Source: Haplosporangium gracile (lineage: Eukaryota; Mortierellomycota; Mortierellomycetes; Mortierellales; Mortierellaceae). From it: a DNA stretch of 30,266 nt. Both the position numbers and the translations under genes were made by a program. The first letter of the stretch is position 1. Every line of letters begins with the position of its first letter. The notes under the pieces were generated by a model that saw nothing but the letters and a program-made list of their open reading frames with translations, was not told the DNA's origin and ran no database searches. The stretch lies in assembly GCA_015499985.1 (NCBI GenBank), contig JAAAUF010000506.1, positions 1 through 30,266 of the forward strand, in the 5' to 3' direction. Shown here piece after piece: positions 1 to 7,015 of the stretch.

Positions 1-279
1 CTCATCAGACATGGTGAAGATTCCTGATCCAGGGCAGGGCTCATCATCTTCGCAAAATCCAAGGAATTCGGAGGGTTCGGGTGGTGCATGCTTGACGAGT
101 GGAGCATAGTTACAAGGCTTGCCATCACATTCAGTTGCGAGGTCAACGTGCACACCGAACATGTTCACAGAACCGTCTTTCTCCCATAGAGCATAAAGTT
201 TCTCCTCCCCGGTCTCCGCCAGAGTAAAAACGGCTAACAAGGCTAGTGAAACTAAGATGGTGATTTGCTTGTTTAACAT
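1..279 (-). CDS. small secreted cysteine-containing protein (C-terminus outside window)
   Basis: The minus strand is open from an ATG at 277-279 to the window edge, giving 93 residues and no stop. The N-terminus is a clear signal peptide: Lys4, then a hydrophobic core (residues 6-20, ILVSLALLAVFTL) and an Ala-Glu boundary near residue 21. The mature part holds four Cys, C51 and C56 (CxxxxC) and C76 and C82 (CxxxxxC), in an acidic, Pro-rich context, as in small secreted fungal proteins with disulfides. I do not recognise the family. The gene continues left of the window, so length and total Cys count are unknown. Export is inferred from the signal peptide; any role outside the cell would be a guess. 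A different reading frame gives an open stretch at 143-457, but it has no signal peptide and looks like a shadow. Confidence 0.6.
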   Translation of the reverse strand, partial: MLNKQITILVSLALLAVFTLAETGEEKLYALWEKDGSVNMFGVHVDLATECDGKPCNYAPLVKHAPPEPSEFLGFCEDDEPCPGSGIFTMSDE

Positions 280-1207
280 TAGGGAAGAGATGAATGGGTG
301 TGTAAAGATGAAGATGAAGCGGAAAATTGCTGCCACGTATCCTCCCCTTCTTCATCGACTGCTGTATCTCCCAAATGACAGTCACACCAAGGCTCCCTTG
401 TGGAAATAAAGCATGTACTCCCGGTGATGTGACAGCAGAGAGAGACAGAGAGAACAAGGCGGTAGCTAAAGCCGATGTTATGGAGATACTGGAGACATGC
501 GAGAACCTCGAAGACCTTTCAATGACAGCCTTTACCCTTTGGATGGACGCAGAACAATTGGCATTAACTAGATAAAATAAGAGTATACGTGAGGCTGGAC
601 AAATTCAGCTATCACATACTGGAGTTCCACTTGGCCCTCTTAATGACGTCCGCCAAGCTCTTCCTGAGAATTACCACCACCCACATGTTGAGGGTTGGGA
701 CAATGAGTACGAATTAGAAACAGGAAGGAGGAGGAAAAGGGCCACATAGACATGGATGAGGAAGAAGGAAAGGAAAGTGGAAAGGATGAGGAGGAAGAAG
801 AGGAAGACGTTGACGAGGGTGCGAAGGGAGGGTGGGAGGGAATTGACTACTGCCAAGGGGAAGGAGGAGAGGAAAAGGAAAATGATGCATGGGATGAAGA
901 TCAAGTGCATCCTCGTAGAAAGTACTCGCCTAGGAAAAAACGCGAAATTGAGAGGTTGAGGCGAGCGAATCAAAATCATTGTTTGGCGATGCCGAATGAA
1001 ATGATGGCTAAAGCCTATTATTCGACACCGCCAAGGGACTCTAGATGTCCCCACCCGTTCCCTCCCAGTTCTAGTCATAGATAGAGAAGCAAAAGATTGC
1101 AGGCTAGAGTCCCTTTTCACTTCCTTCATTCATTTTTTTTTTCTGGAGTTTCACGTGATGATATTAAAGAAAGATAGAGTCCCTTGGCAAGGAAGAATAA
1201 TGGTAGA
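280..1207 (+). other. stretch with weak coding traces, no confident gene
   Basis: Two plus-strand open stretches look partly protein-like but belong to no family I recognise. Positions 327-575 end in a segment resembling one leucine-rich repeat (ILETCENLEDLSM) that is cut off by a stop. Positions 752-1084 encode 110 residues, very acidic at first (runs of Glu/Asp) and then basic (RRKYSPRKKREIERLRRAN). Between them, other frames show short sensible peptides split by stops, which suggests a decayed gene. The interval sits beside the F-box/LRR pseudogene, so it may be more debris of the same kind. An E-box-like CACGTG lies at about 1152-1157. Confidence 0.25.
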
Positions 1208-2340
1208 TCAAATAGAATTCTGAATAGGACTAAACATATCCTTCAGCTCTCCGATCTGTCGGTAGAAGATCTCGAGTTGGAAAAAGATGAGTTCATCATC
1301 CGTTGCTGGTGGGGCTGATGGTACTTTGAAATAGTAGGGCACGTAATCCGCGCCTGGAAGAGTCAACGACGACGATGGCGGAAGGGCAATATTGATGTCC
1401 ATACTCAGGTGCCTCAGCTTGGTGCTCGCCCAAGGAGAGCAAGCAGCGGGCGGCGTCGCTCAGGTCGATACAAGAACTATAAATGTGCAAGTACTCCACC
1501 CTCGCACGTCCCCAGAATCATCCGCAAGGTCGCACTTTGAGTTGGCGAGTCAATCTTGATCGCTTGAAGAGAGTATGAATGTCGCAGGAATGTCTTTCCT
1601 ATTGTGATGGCTTCTAATTGGGGATGAGACAGCGTGGTATAGTCCAGTGTCTCCAATCGCTGCTCCGGCAAATTTTCCATAATATCAAACGGTGACAAAG
1701 TCGCACCCTTCAATTTGATGTCGCGGAGGTTGGGACAGATCCTGCCAATTCCAGCATCCACCCCAGCAAGAACAGTAGGGTCTATCATCCGAAGTTTTTC
1801 CAGGCCAGGGCATTGTTGAAAGATTGAAAAGAATTCCTCCTTCGTGGCACTATCTTCCCAATCCTCCAGACTCAAGTCGCGCAGGTTGACCATTTGAGCT
1901 GACCTCCGAGGCAAGATTTCCGCCGCACTCTTTTCAAACCGAGCAAACCGAGAGCCAATGTAAGGGTTGCCGTAATCTTCCCGCAAACAAGGGTGCACTC
2001 GGTTAATGTGCAATCGCTTAATCGACGGTGGGCAGCCAAAGAAGAGCGCCTTAGCAATTCCGGGATAACTGGCCTTGTGACCAAGGGTGATCGCCAGTCG
2101 TTCCAGATTGACCATGTCCAGCAATGTCGACGTGAATTGTTGTGCTCTCCGAAAGTCTCTGATCGAGAGTCTGTAAACATTCAGGTCGCGGAGCTGTGGT
2201 AGAAGTCGAAGTATCTTGTAGAGACGAATGACGGTTGCTTGGGGAGTGTGGTGGTTTGGTAGAACATATGAGCTATCGCGTTCACACTGGGTCCGAAGGA
2301 GCGACAGCTCCATCCTTGTAAGCTGAATCCAAGCTCTCCA
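1208..2340 (-). pseudogene. F-box/LRR-type protein pseudogene (leucine-rich repeats, two frameshifts)
   Basis: The first frame (ATG at 2311-2313, open upstream to about 2370) gives 278 residues with regular leucine-rich repeats such as LPQLRDLNVYRL, MVNLERLAITL, MVNLRDLSLED, CPGLEKLRMID and CPNLRDIKLKG. This LRR style is typical of the large fungal F-box/LRR families that select substrates for SCF ubiquitin ligases. The frame stops just after a repeat, but the repeat continues in a second frame (EYLHIYSSCIDLSDAAR, about 1440-1497) and then in a third (TKLRHLSMDINIAL, about 1425 down to 1208). All three minus-strand frames are therefore used in turn, with breaks near 1490 and 1415-1440. No F-box is visible upstream: the open frame runs back only to a TAG at 2371-2373. 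I read it as a 5'-truncated, frameshifted pseudogene; sequencing error is the alternative. Confidence 0.7.
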
Positions 2341-2418
2341 ACCTTCAACAAAACCGCTTCCAAGCAGAAACTAGCGCACCCACAACAGGTCCTCGACCAA
2401 ACACAACCCCAAACACAT

Positions 2419-2442
2419 CAACAACAACAACAACAACAACAA
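2419..2442 (+). repeat. (CAA)8 microsatellite in a 5' leader
   Basis: Eight perfect CAA units end directly at the ATG of the small gene at 2443. CAA-rich, unstructured leaders are common in fungal mRNAs, which supports the ATG as a former or present start codon. Confidence 0.85.
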
Positions 2443-2697
2443 ATGTCATCTCTTCCTCCTTCAACTGCACTTTACACTATTGCCGACTTCATCACCCGGT
2501 ACGCATGGAAGCTGCAGTACCTGGATCACTCGATCAAGACCAAGTTGCTCAAGATCGAGGCCATTTAGAATGATCCCTCCCAAGACCAAAAATGTCGAGA
2601 CCTCTACTTGAGTTTGAGCAACTCAGAGGCCAGAATCCGTGAGGCTGAGGACAAGATCGAAGATCTCTTTAGGCTTAAGATTGCCAACGGCAAATAA
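2443..2697 (+). pseudogene. small helical protein gene with in-frame TAG
   Basis: An ATG right after a (CAA)8 leader opens a frame of 84 codons to TAA at 2695-2697, interrupted only by a TAG at 2566-2568 (codon 42). Both halves read as one coherent small helical protein. The N-terminal half contains ADFITRYAWKLQYLDHSIK. The half after the stop contains SNSEARIREAEDKIEDLF, a heptad-like amphipathic helix that could form a coiled coil. The protein family is unknown to me. Possible readings are a recent nonsense mutation, a 41-residue peptide ending at the TAG, stop-codon readthrough, or a sequencing error. The TAG is followed by AAT, not by a known readthrough hexamer, so a recent pseudogene is my preferred reading. 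There is no splice pair that would remove the TAG neatly. Confidence 0.5.
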
Positions 2698-3150
2698 CCC
2701 CCTGGCTCTTTTTTTTTATTTTTGGGGCACATTTACTTAACTGTTTCCGTCACTCTTGTTTGTGTCCTTTCTCAGCTGCTGTCATTTTTTCTCTTCGCGC
2801 ATCGCGTCTTTCCATTCGTTTCCTTTATAGATAATTTTGATTCAGGATTAATAATTCCTCTTCTAAGCACCGTCCTTTTTTTATAATAAACTACATTTTA
2901 TTGAAGAATTGAATGTAGAGGCTAACAGGAGGATCTACTTTTATGCTCACTTCTTCATAAAGAAAGATGTGGGAAGGGAGGTTAGGGTAGTCAGGGGCGA
3001 AGAGAGACCTGATTCGCGACGTGGAAGAAATTTTTTGTGCTGACGAAATAAAAAAATAAAAAAAAAGCGCGTGGAGGGTAACTCTAATTTGCAACAAAAA
3101 AAAAATACATCGCAGCCACCATCCTCATCAACAACAAGACCATATCTCTT
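2698..3150. other. AT-rich intergenic stretch, nothing recognised
   Basis: T runs (about 2709-2724 and 2876-2884) and A runs (about 3051-3064 and 3099-3107) dominate. Open frames here are short, low-complexity and show no recognisable domain. I see no RNA gene. Confidence 0.5.
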
Positions 3151-3166
3151 GGGGCTGTCAGACACC

Positions 3167-3194
3167 CCCTGTTAATTTTGCACTGACAGGGAAT
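3167..3194 (+). repeat. left copy of 28-nt inverted repeat
   Basis: Identical over 28 nt to the reverse complement of 5947-5974. The unit is itself partly palindromic, beginning CCCTGT and with ACAGGG near its end (3185-3190 region), so each end could fold as a small hairpin. Confidence 0.85.
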
Positions 3195-3787
3195 ATCAGA
3201 AAATCTTTTTCGGAAAATTTATAGGATGAGTGCGCAGGGGACAGAGGGCTAAGGAACAGGTGGTGAGATAAGTGATTGCAGACTGAGGACCAAAGACAGG
3301 AAAACAGGTGGTCTATATATACTTAGAACAGAGGGGACAAGAAGGAACCCGGACGGGTGATGGGACATGAAGGAATGTGAATGCAAAAGTGAGATGGGTA
3401 ACAAGTGAATGCAGAGGCGAATGGGCAAAGCGACAAAAGATCAATGGGCAATAGGCTAGTGACAGAGGTGCTAGTTGAGTAACTCTTCCTGATACTGGTT
3501 AAAGGGTTAAAGGTACCGGACTAAGAGCAGAAGGGCTAACAGGAGTGCGCGCAAGTCAGGGGTACCTATAGGCGTTAGTTGCGTAGATATGGTTCTAGCC
3601 CCTGCAGAATAAGCTTGAGCCTTCATATCTTCGGCTCCGATGAACATGAAGTGCTCCAATACTCTGACAAGGATTGTCGCAGCGCTAGCAAATTGTTGGC
3701 CCTCAGCTTTGGTAACGAGTGAAAAAGTAAGGTAAGGGTTACATTAAGGAATTTTATGAGGGATAGGTTACATAGACACGAAAAAAA
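3195..3787. other. interior of TIR-bounded block, no gene seen
   Basis: G/A-rich unique sequence with short repeated words such as AACAGGTGGT (about 3256 and 3302) and a TATATATA at about 3313-3321. No open frame here has recognisable coding character. Confidence 0.4.
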
Positions 3788-3956
3788 AACTAAATAGGTG
3801 TGAAGGCGCGGCTGTTGCGTGAGGGACAAATCTACAAAGCACAATTAAATAGGTTTGGGGATAGCTGGACTAAAGAATGGGGGAACATATCTACAAAGTA
3901 CAACTAAACAGGTATGGAGGCAGCATGATTGCAGTATGGGGGACGGATCTTACATG
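3788..3956. repeat. three imperfect tandem units of about 55-59 nt
   Basis: Units at about 3788-3842, 3843-3901 and 3902-3956 each begin AAYTAAAYAGGT, followed by a G-rich middle, and the first two end in ATCTACAAAGYAC. The third unit contains the stop codon (3904-3906) and last codons of the minus-strand secreted-protein gene, so the 3' end of that gene has been multiplied downstream. Confidence 0.65.
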
Positions 3957-4525
3957 GCGCTGGCTTAGCTGGCATTTCCGGCTTGTCCAAATATGTTGTA
4001 ATCTTAGCCTTGTCAATGAGGTTTTCAGCAGGAAAAAGTGTACCGCCAGCGCATGCTTTGACGCAGTCCAACACTGTGTTGCCTAAACAACTCACAGAAA
4101 TGGTCATATGTGTCGCCATACTACCACAATTGACCTCCAAATTGGTTGCTCCATACCAAACGCCACTGTTAATGACAGATGATATCGATTTTGCCGTTTG
4201 GTTCTCGCTGAACGCCATGAACACTTCATTGTTGATGTCATAACCCATACTGTATGCACAGTCACAACCCGGAACAGACACGGAAGAAGCCCTCTTGGGT
4301 CTCGACGTGGTACACATTGTGTAGCTCCAGAAAAGCGTGTTTAAGCAATTGTTCGTAGAATCTATGCTGAAGACCTTAGCGGTTTTCTAGAAGTACTTGG
4401 CTACATCTGGACCATAAGTCACAATTGCAGCCCCACAGGCACTAATAAGTAATGTTGGGCAAAACAGCACCACTGCAGAGTGCAAGCACACATGCCAACA
4501 GAAAAAATAATCGCCTAAACATCAT
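3904..4525 (-). pseudogene. damaged secreted cysteine-containing protein gene
   Basis: The minus strand begins with tandem ATGs (4525-4523 and 4522-4520) and a textbook signal peptide, MMFRRLFFLLACVLALCSGA. That frame stops at a TAT TAG near 4445. Coding character continues in another frame, broken by a TAG at 4387-4389, and then stays open to 3904 with Cys-containing sequence (motifs CDCAYSMGYD, EVNCGSMATH, SVSCLGNTVLDCVKACAGG and PAPCKIRPPYC). About nine Cys in the open part suggest a disulfide-rich extracellular protein; the family is not recognised. The simplest reading is a pseudogene with one frameshift and one nonsense mutation. An alternative is one intron from a weak donor just after the signal peptide to the CTTCTAG acceptor at 4387-4389, which would join the signal peptide in frame to KTAKVFS. 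A leader intron lies directly upstream. Confidence 0.45.
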
Positions 4526-4628
4526 CTGAAGACCAAAATATTGAAAATTTGAGAAGTACGTAAAATTAAAATTGATTTGTTTCGGAGAAACAGTTTCACG
4601 TAAAAATAAGTAATGCTGAGAAACTTAC
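4526..4628 (-). other. probable 5'-leader intron ending at the ATG
   Basis: On the minus strand a consensus donor GTAAGT begins at 4628, and an acceptor ending TTGGTCTTCAG lies directly against the ATG at 4525. This gives a 103-nt AT-rich intron, matching intron lengths elsewhere in the window. It supports the idea that the secreted-protein gene at 3904-4525 was once a real transcribed gene. The remaining upstream interval to about 5420 holds diverged repeats and no clear gene. Confidence 0.5.
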
Positions 4629-4814
4629 CAAGTTTTGAAGTTGATTAAAGCGTGCTTGGAAAGGTGTGGACCTGATGGAAAAATCGGGTAGAGCTATAGC
4701 TGTTTATAATGAACTTGATACGGATCATTAGCACCCTTTAGCAATACGATCGAATCTTTGAGGCCCTCTCTCCATGTTCTGAAGGTCAAATTAGACAGCA
4801 GCTCAAGGAGGGGT

Positions 4815-5163
4815 TCATAATGTTGATTCTTTGGCCTGGCTTTTAGATTATCAAGGGAACTATCGTTCTTAGGATTGGTGAAATCTCAATCAACACAATC
4901 ACAAATGTTTCTGTTTCCGGGGAACCTTGTTCATTTTGTACTCGTGCATGTTTGTTTGCGGGATTTTTGGGACACCAGAGGCTCTCGGAAGCTACGCCGA
5001 ACGGGCGTTTTGCATCAAACACAGTAACATCCCACCGCTCAGAATAATGCCGCGACTACCATCGTATCTGCAAAAAAGTAAACAAGGTCACATTGCTTTC
5101 GCGCACAACCAAAAAAGGGCTCACAATGTCTACTTTTTGACCTGACTTTTAGGTTTTCGAAGG
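4815..5163 (+). repeat. diverged direct repeat (copies at 4815-4857 and 5121-5163)
   Basis: The two 43-nt copies share 32 positions, including CCTG and CTTTTAG cores. By my count nine of the eleven differences are transitions. Weaker similarity extends perhaps 30 nt upstream of each copy (both contain AGGTCA-ATT). The sequence between the copies (open frame at 4927-5145) shows no recognisable gene. Copies lie in the shared upstream region of the two divergent genes of the TIR-bounded block. Confidence 0.4.
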
Positions 5164-5424
5164 ATGGGCAAATGGGACAGAGTTATTTACAATGACAGGT
5201 GGTGTAAACAAATGAGGAATGTATTGACAGTTGCGAGAGATGGGAACAAAGGGCGGCCCAAGAGAAACACATATGCAAGTAAAAGATGTCCACAAAGGAA
5301 GAGCATAGCGTGAGAAAAAGATGAGGAAAAAGGAAGGGGAGGTACATTAGAGCCACCAAGACATGCAATGTGTCTATCGAAAGTATAAAATAAGACTGTG
5401 TAGGATTGTACCTCATGATCCTTG

Positions 5425-5432
5425 TATAAATA
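5425..5432 (+). promoter_or_regulatory. TATA box (TATAAATA) of the Cys-rich gene
   Basis: TATAAATA lies about 220 nt upstream of the ATG at 5652, with a second TATAAAAT at 5384-5391. Either could position transcription of the 97-residue gene. Confidence 0.4.
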
Positions 5433-5651
5433 CTCACCTTGATGGCCAGATATTTCTATCACTCACCAACAGTCCGTCCCAAGCTCTAAACAACACAAGC
5501 GAAGCCCCTTAAAGAACCCTACCGCATCAAGTGTTAAGCAAGCCATACGAGCATCAAGGTGTCTGTCAACCTCCGCCAGGTCTACCTTCAAGCCAGTCAG
5601 TCACTTTTTTTTTCTCTGTCCTTTGTTTCAAAGTCATTGCATAAAACCAAG

Positions 5652-5945
5652 ATGTGCAGACTCATTCAGACATGCTGCTGTTTCTGCGACGCCACTGAAG
5701 ATTTCACAATTGATCCCTGCAAGAGCAAGCCTGCCTGCCCCAAAGATTATAGACTTATTATCATAGGCTGTAGGAATTGCTTGAAGTCCAGATTCAAGAA
5801 GGAAGACTTTTTAAAAAATACGAACTGTATTTTACGTGATCTATTAAAAAACAACCATCCTTCTCTTTCACGAGTGTCCTTAACTAGCCACCCTCAACGG
5901 AGTGGTCCGCATCATCCCCTTATTATTTCGACTCGGATGTTTTGA
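5652..5945 (+). CDS. 97-residue cysteine-rich small protein
   Basis: A single exon from ATG (5652-5654, context CCAAG-ATG) to TGA (5943-5945). Ten Cys fall within the first 59 residues: C2, the cluster C8-C9-C10 and C12, then C23, C29, C40, C43 and C59. The spacing CxxC at 40-43 and the CCCxC cluster could bind metal or form disulfides. The tail (residues 60-97) is basic with Ser, His and Pro and has no Cys. No signal peptide is visible from this start, and extending the frame upstream reaches no further ATG. I do not recognise the family. Oddity: the last codons and the stop lie in the inner part of the right inverted repeat, so the C-terminus appears to be made from element-end sequence. 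A TATA box lies at a reasonable distance upstream. A leader intron is possible but not shown. Confidence 0.5.
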   Translation: MCRLIQTCCCFCDATEDFTIDPCKSKPACPKDYRLIIIGCRNCLKSRFKKEDFLKNTNCILRDLLKNNHPSLSRVSLTSHPQRSGPHHPLIISTRMF

Positions 5946-5946
5946 C

Positions 5947-5974
5947 ATTCCCTGTCAGTGCAAAATTAACAGGG
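5947..5974 (-). repeat. right copy of 28-nt inverted repeat
   Basis: Exact reverse complement of 3167-3194, beginning two bases after the TGA of the Cys-rich gene. A second, related CCCCCTGTTA word in the same orientation lies further out at about 6011-6021. Confidence 0.85.
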
Positions 5975-6213
5975 AGTTTTCAAAAATTATCAGCCATATG
6001 TTTTTAATTCTAACAGGGGGCTGTTTGGACAGGGTGTATGGGGAGGAAGAAGTTTTGCTTTAATGACAAAAAGTTTACCAACACTAAAAAAATCACCCCT
6101 CCAGCATTGATTGAGCTCTGGACATAATATAAAAATGTAGAAGAAAAAAAATCAACTCTATGTTGGTTTGACCCGAAGAGGAATGTGCTCAATGTCTCGC
6201 CATTTTGTTTTAT

Positions 6214-6412
6214 TTAAGGAACGTTGCTGGAACTGGTGAGGCCCTCGTGGATGAGCCAATACTGCGCATTATACTGGGCCCTTCATCGCCGCAATGGTTT
6301 TGATCAACGCCGTCTTCTCCTCGGAAATTTCAATGATTGGTGAGGCTGATACCGAAGAAGTTGCAGCAGGGTTGCCAGAGGAGGGTGTAATCACGGTGCT
6401 GGTCTCAACCAT
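6214..6412 (-). pseudogene. possible small protein gene fragment
   Basis: From an ATG at 6410-6412 the minus strand encodes 47 residues, Ser/Thr/Pro-rich at first and then helical (IIEISEEKTALIKTIAAMKG), to TAA at 6269-6271. Coherent sequence continues directly in a shifted frame (YNAQYWLIHEGLTSSSNVP) to TAA at 6214-6216. This looks like one short coding region of about 65 codons with a one-base frameshift. I do not recognise the family, and the signal is weak because the region is short. Confidence 0.3.
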
Positions 6413-7015
6413 GTCTTTTGTTATTGAAGTTTTACTCAAAAACACTCACCCTCCCTGCACTTTTGTCTATCGCAGAAAATATCCTGCTGCCCGTGGAGAA
6501 AAAAATATGAGCGCCCATTCCACCTCCACGGCTGAGCACCAACAGACAATATCATGTGTTGCAACTACTATGAGTAGTTTGTTTGCATATACATATATAT
6601 TTTTTTTGATTTGGAAATGAGGTCCAGAATTGGTATCGATTGTATCCCTAGCGCGTCGCGTCCGCGTCTAACATTCGCCCATTTTTCAATTCGAAATGCT
6701 CCAGCTATGCCCCTCATTTCATTTGCAAAATATTACGGGGCTTTCGAAAGAGCAGCTACCAAAAATTTCACATATTGTTTCCTGGCAAGGATCAGTGTCC
6801 TTTGTAGGCTCAAGGACTGACTGTATTGGGTTGGTTGTGGTCACTAAAAATTATGTACAAGTATATGGAGCAATTAAAGTAGACGGTGGTGATAGCAAAA
6901 CATAATAGTAGGGAAGTAAAAGTACGGCTGTGATGTTGGTGGCAAAAGAAAAACAAAGAAAATAAAACGAAAAAAATGACAGAAAAGAGCTCCGGGGAAT
7001 TCGACCAGAGTCAGG
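6413..7015. other. intergenic stretch, weak plus-strand coding trace
   Basis: A plus-strand open frame at 6696-6905 yields a peptide with acceptable composition (contains LSKEQLPKISHIVSWQG), but it has no homologue I recognise and no clear gene signals. Otherwise I see only AT-rich sequence. Confidence 0.3.

Larger units (their letters stand above)
3155..6032. mobile_element. candidate TIR-bounded non-autonomous DNA element with gene cargo
   Basis: Positions 3167-3194 and 5947-5974 are a perfect 28-nt inverted repeat (starts CCCTGTTAATTTTGCAC), 2.75 kb apart. Similarity continues about 11 nt inward with three mismatches. Outside the core, both ends carry a related block: CTGTCAGACA before CCCCCTGTTA on the left, and (read inward) CTGTCCAAACAG before CCCCCTGTTA on the right, at about 6011-6032. 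The right end appears to hold a second CCCTGTTA start some 40 nt further out, as if the terminus was partly duplicated. Inside lie a damaged secreted-protein gene (minus), an intact Cys-rich gene (plus), and internal repeats, but no transposase. I infer a non-autonomous DNA transposon or two oppositely oriented MITE copies. I could not fix the exact ends or a target-site duplication. Confidence 0.45.

Noticed and set aside
4927..5145. 72-codon plus-strand open frame between the two divergent genes of the TIR-bounded block
   Set aside because: Its second part overlaps the diverged direct repeat, it has no recognisable motif, and the same repeat elsewhere is not coding.
5559..5651. N-terminal extension of the Cys-rich protein from position 5559
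   Set aside because: It would begin at GTG, not a normal nuclear start codon in fungi, and there is no ATG in frame before 5652.
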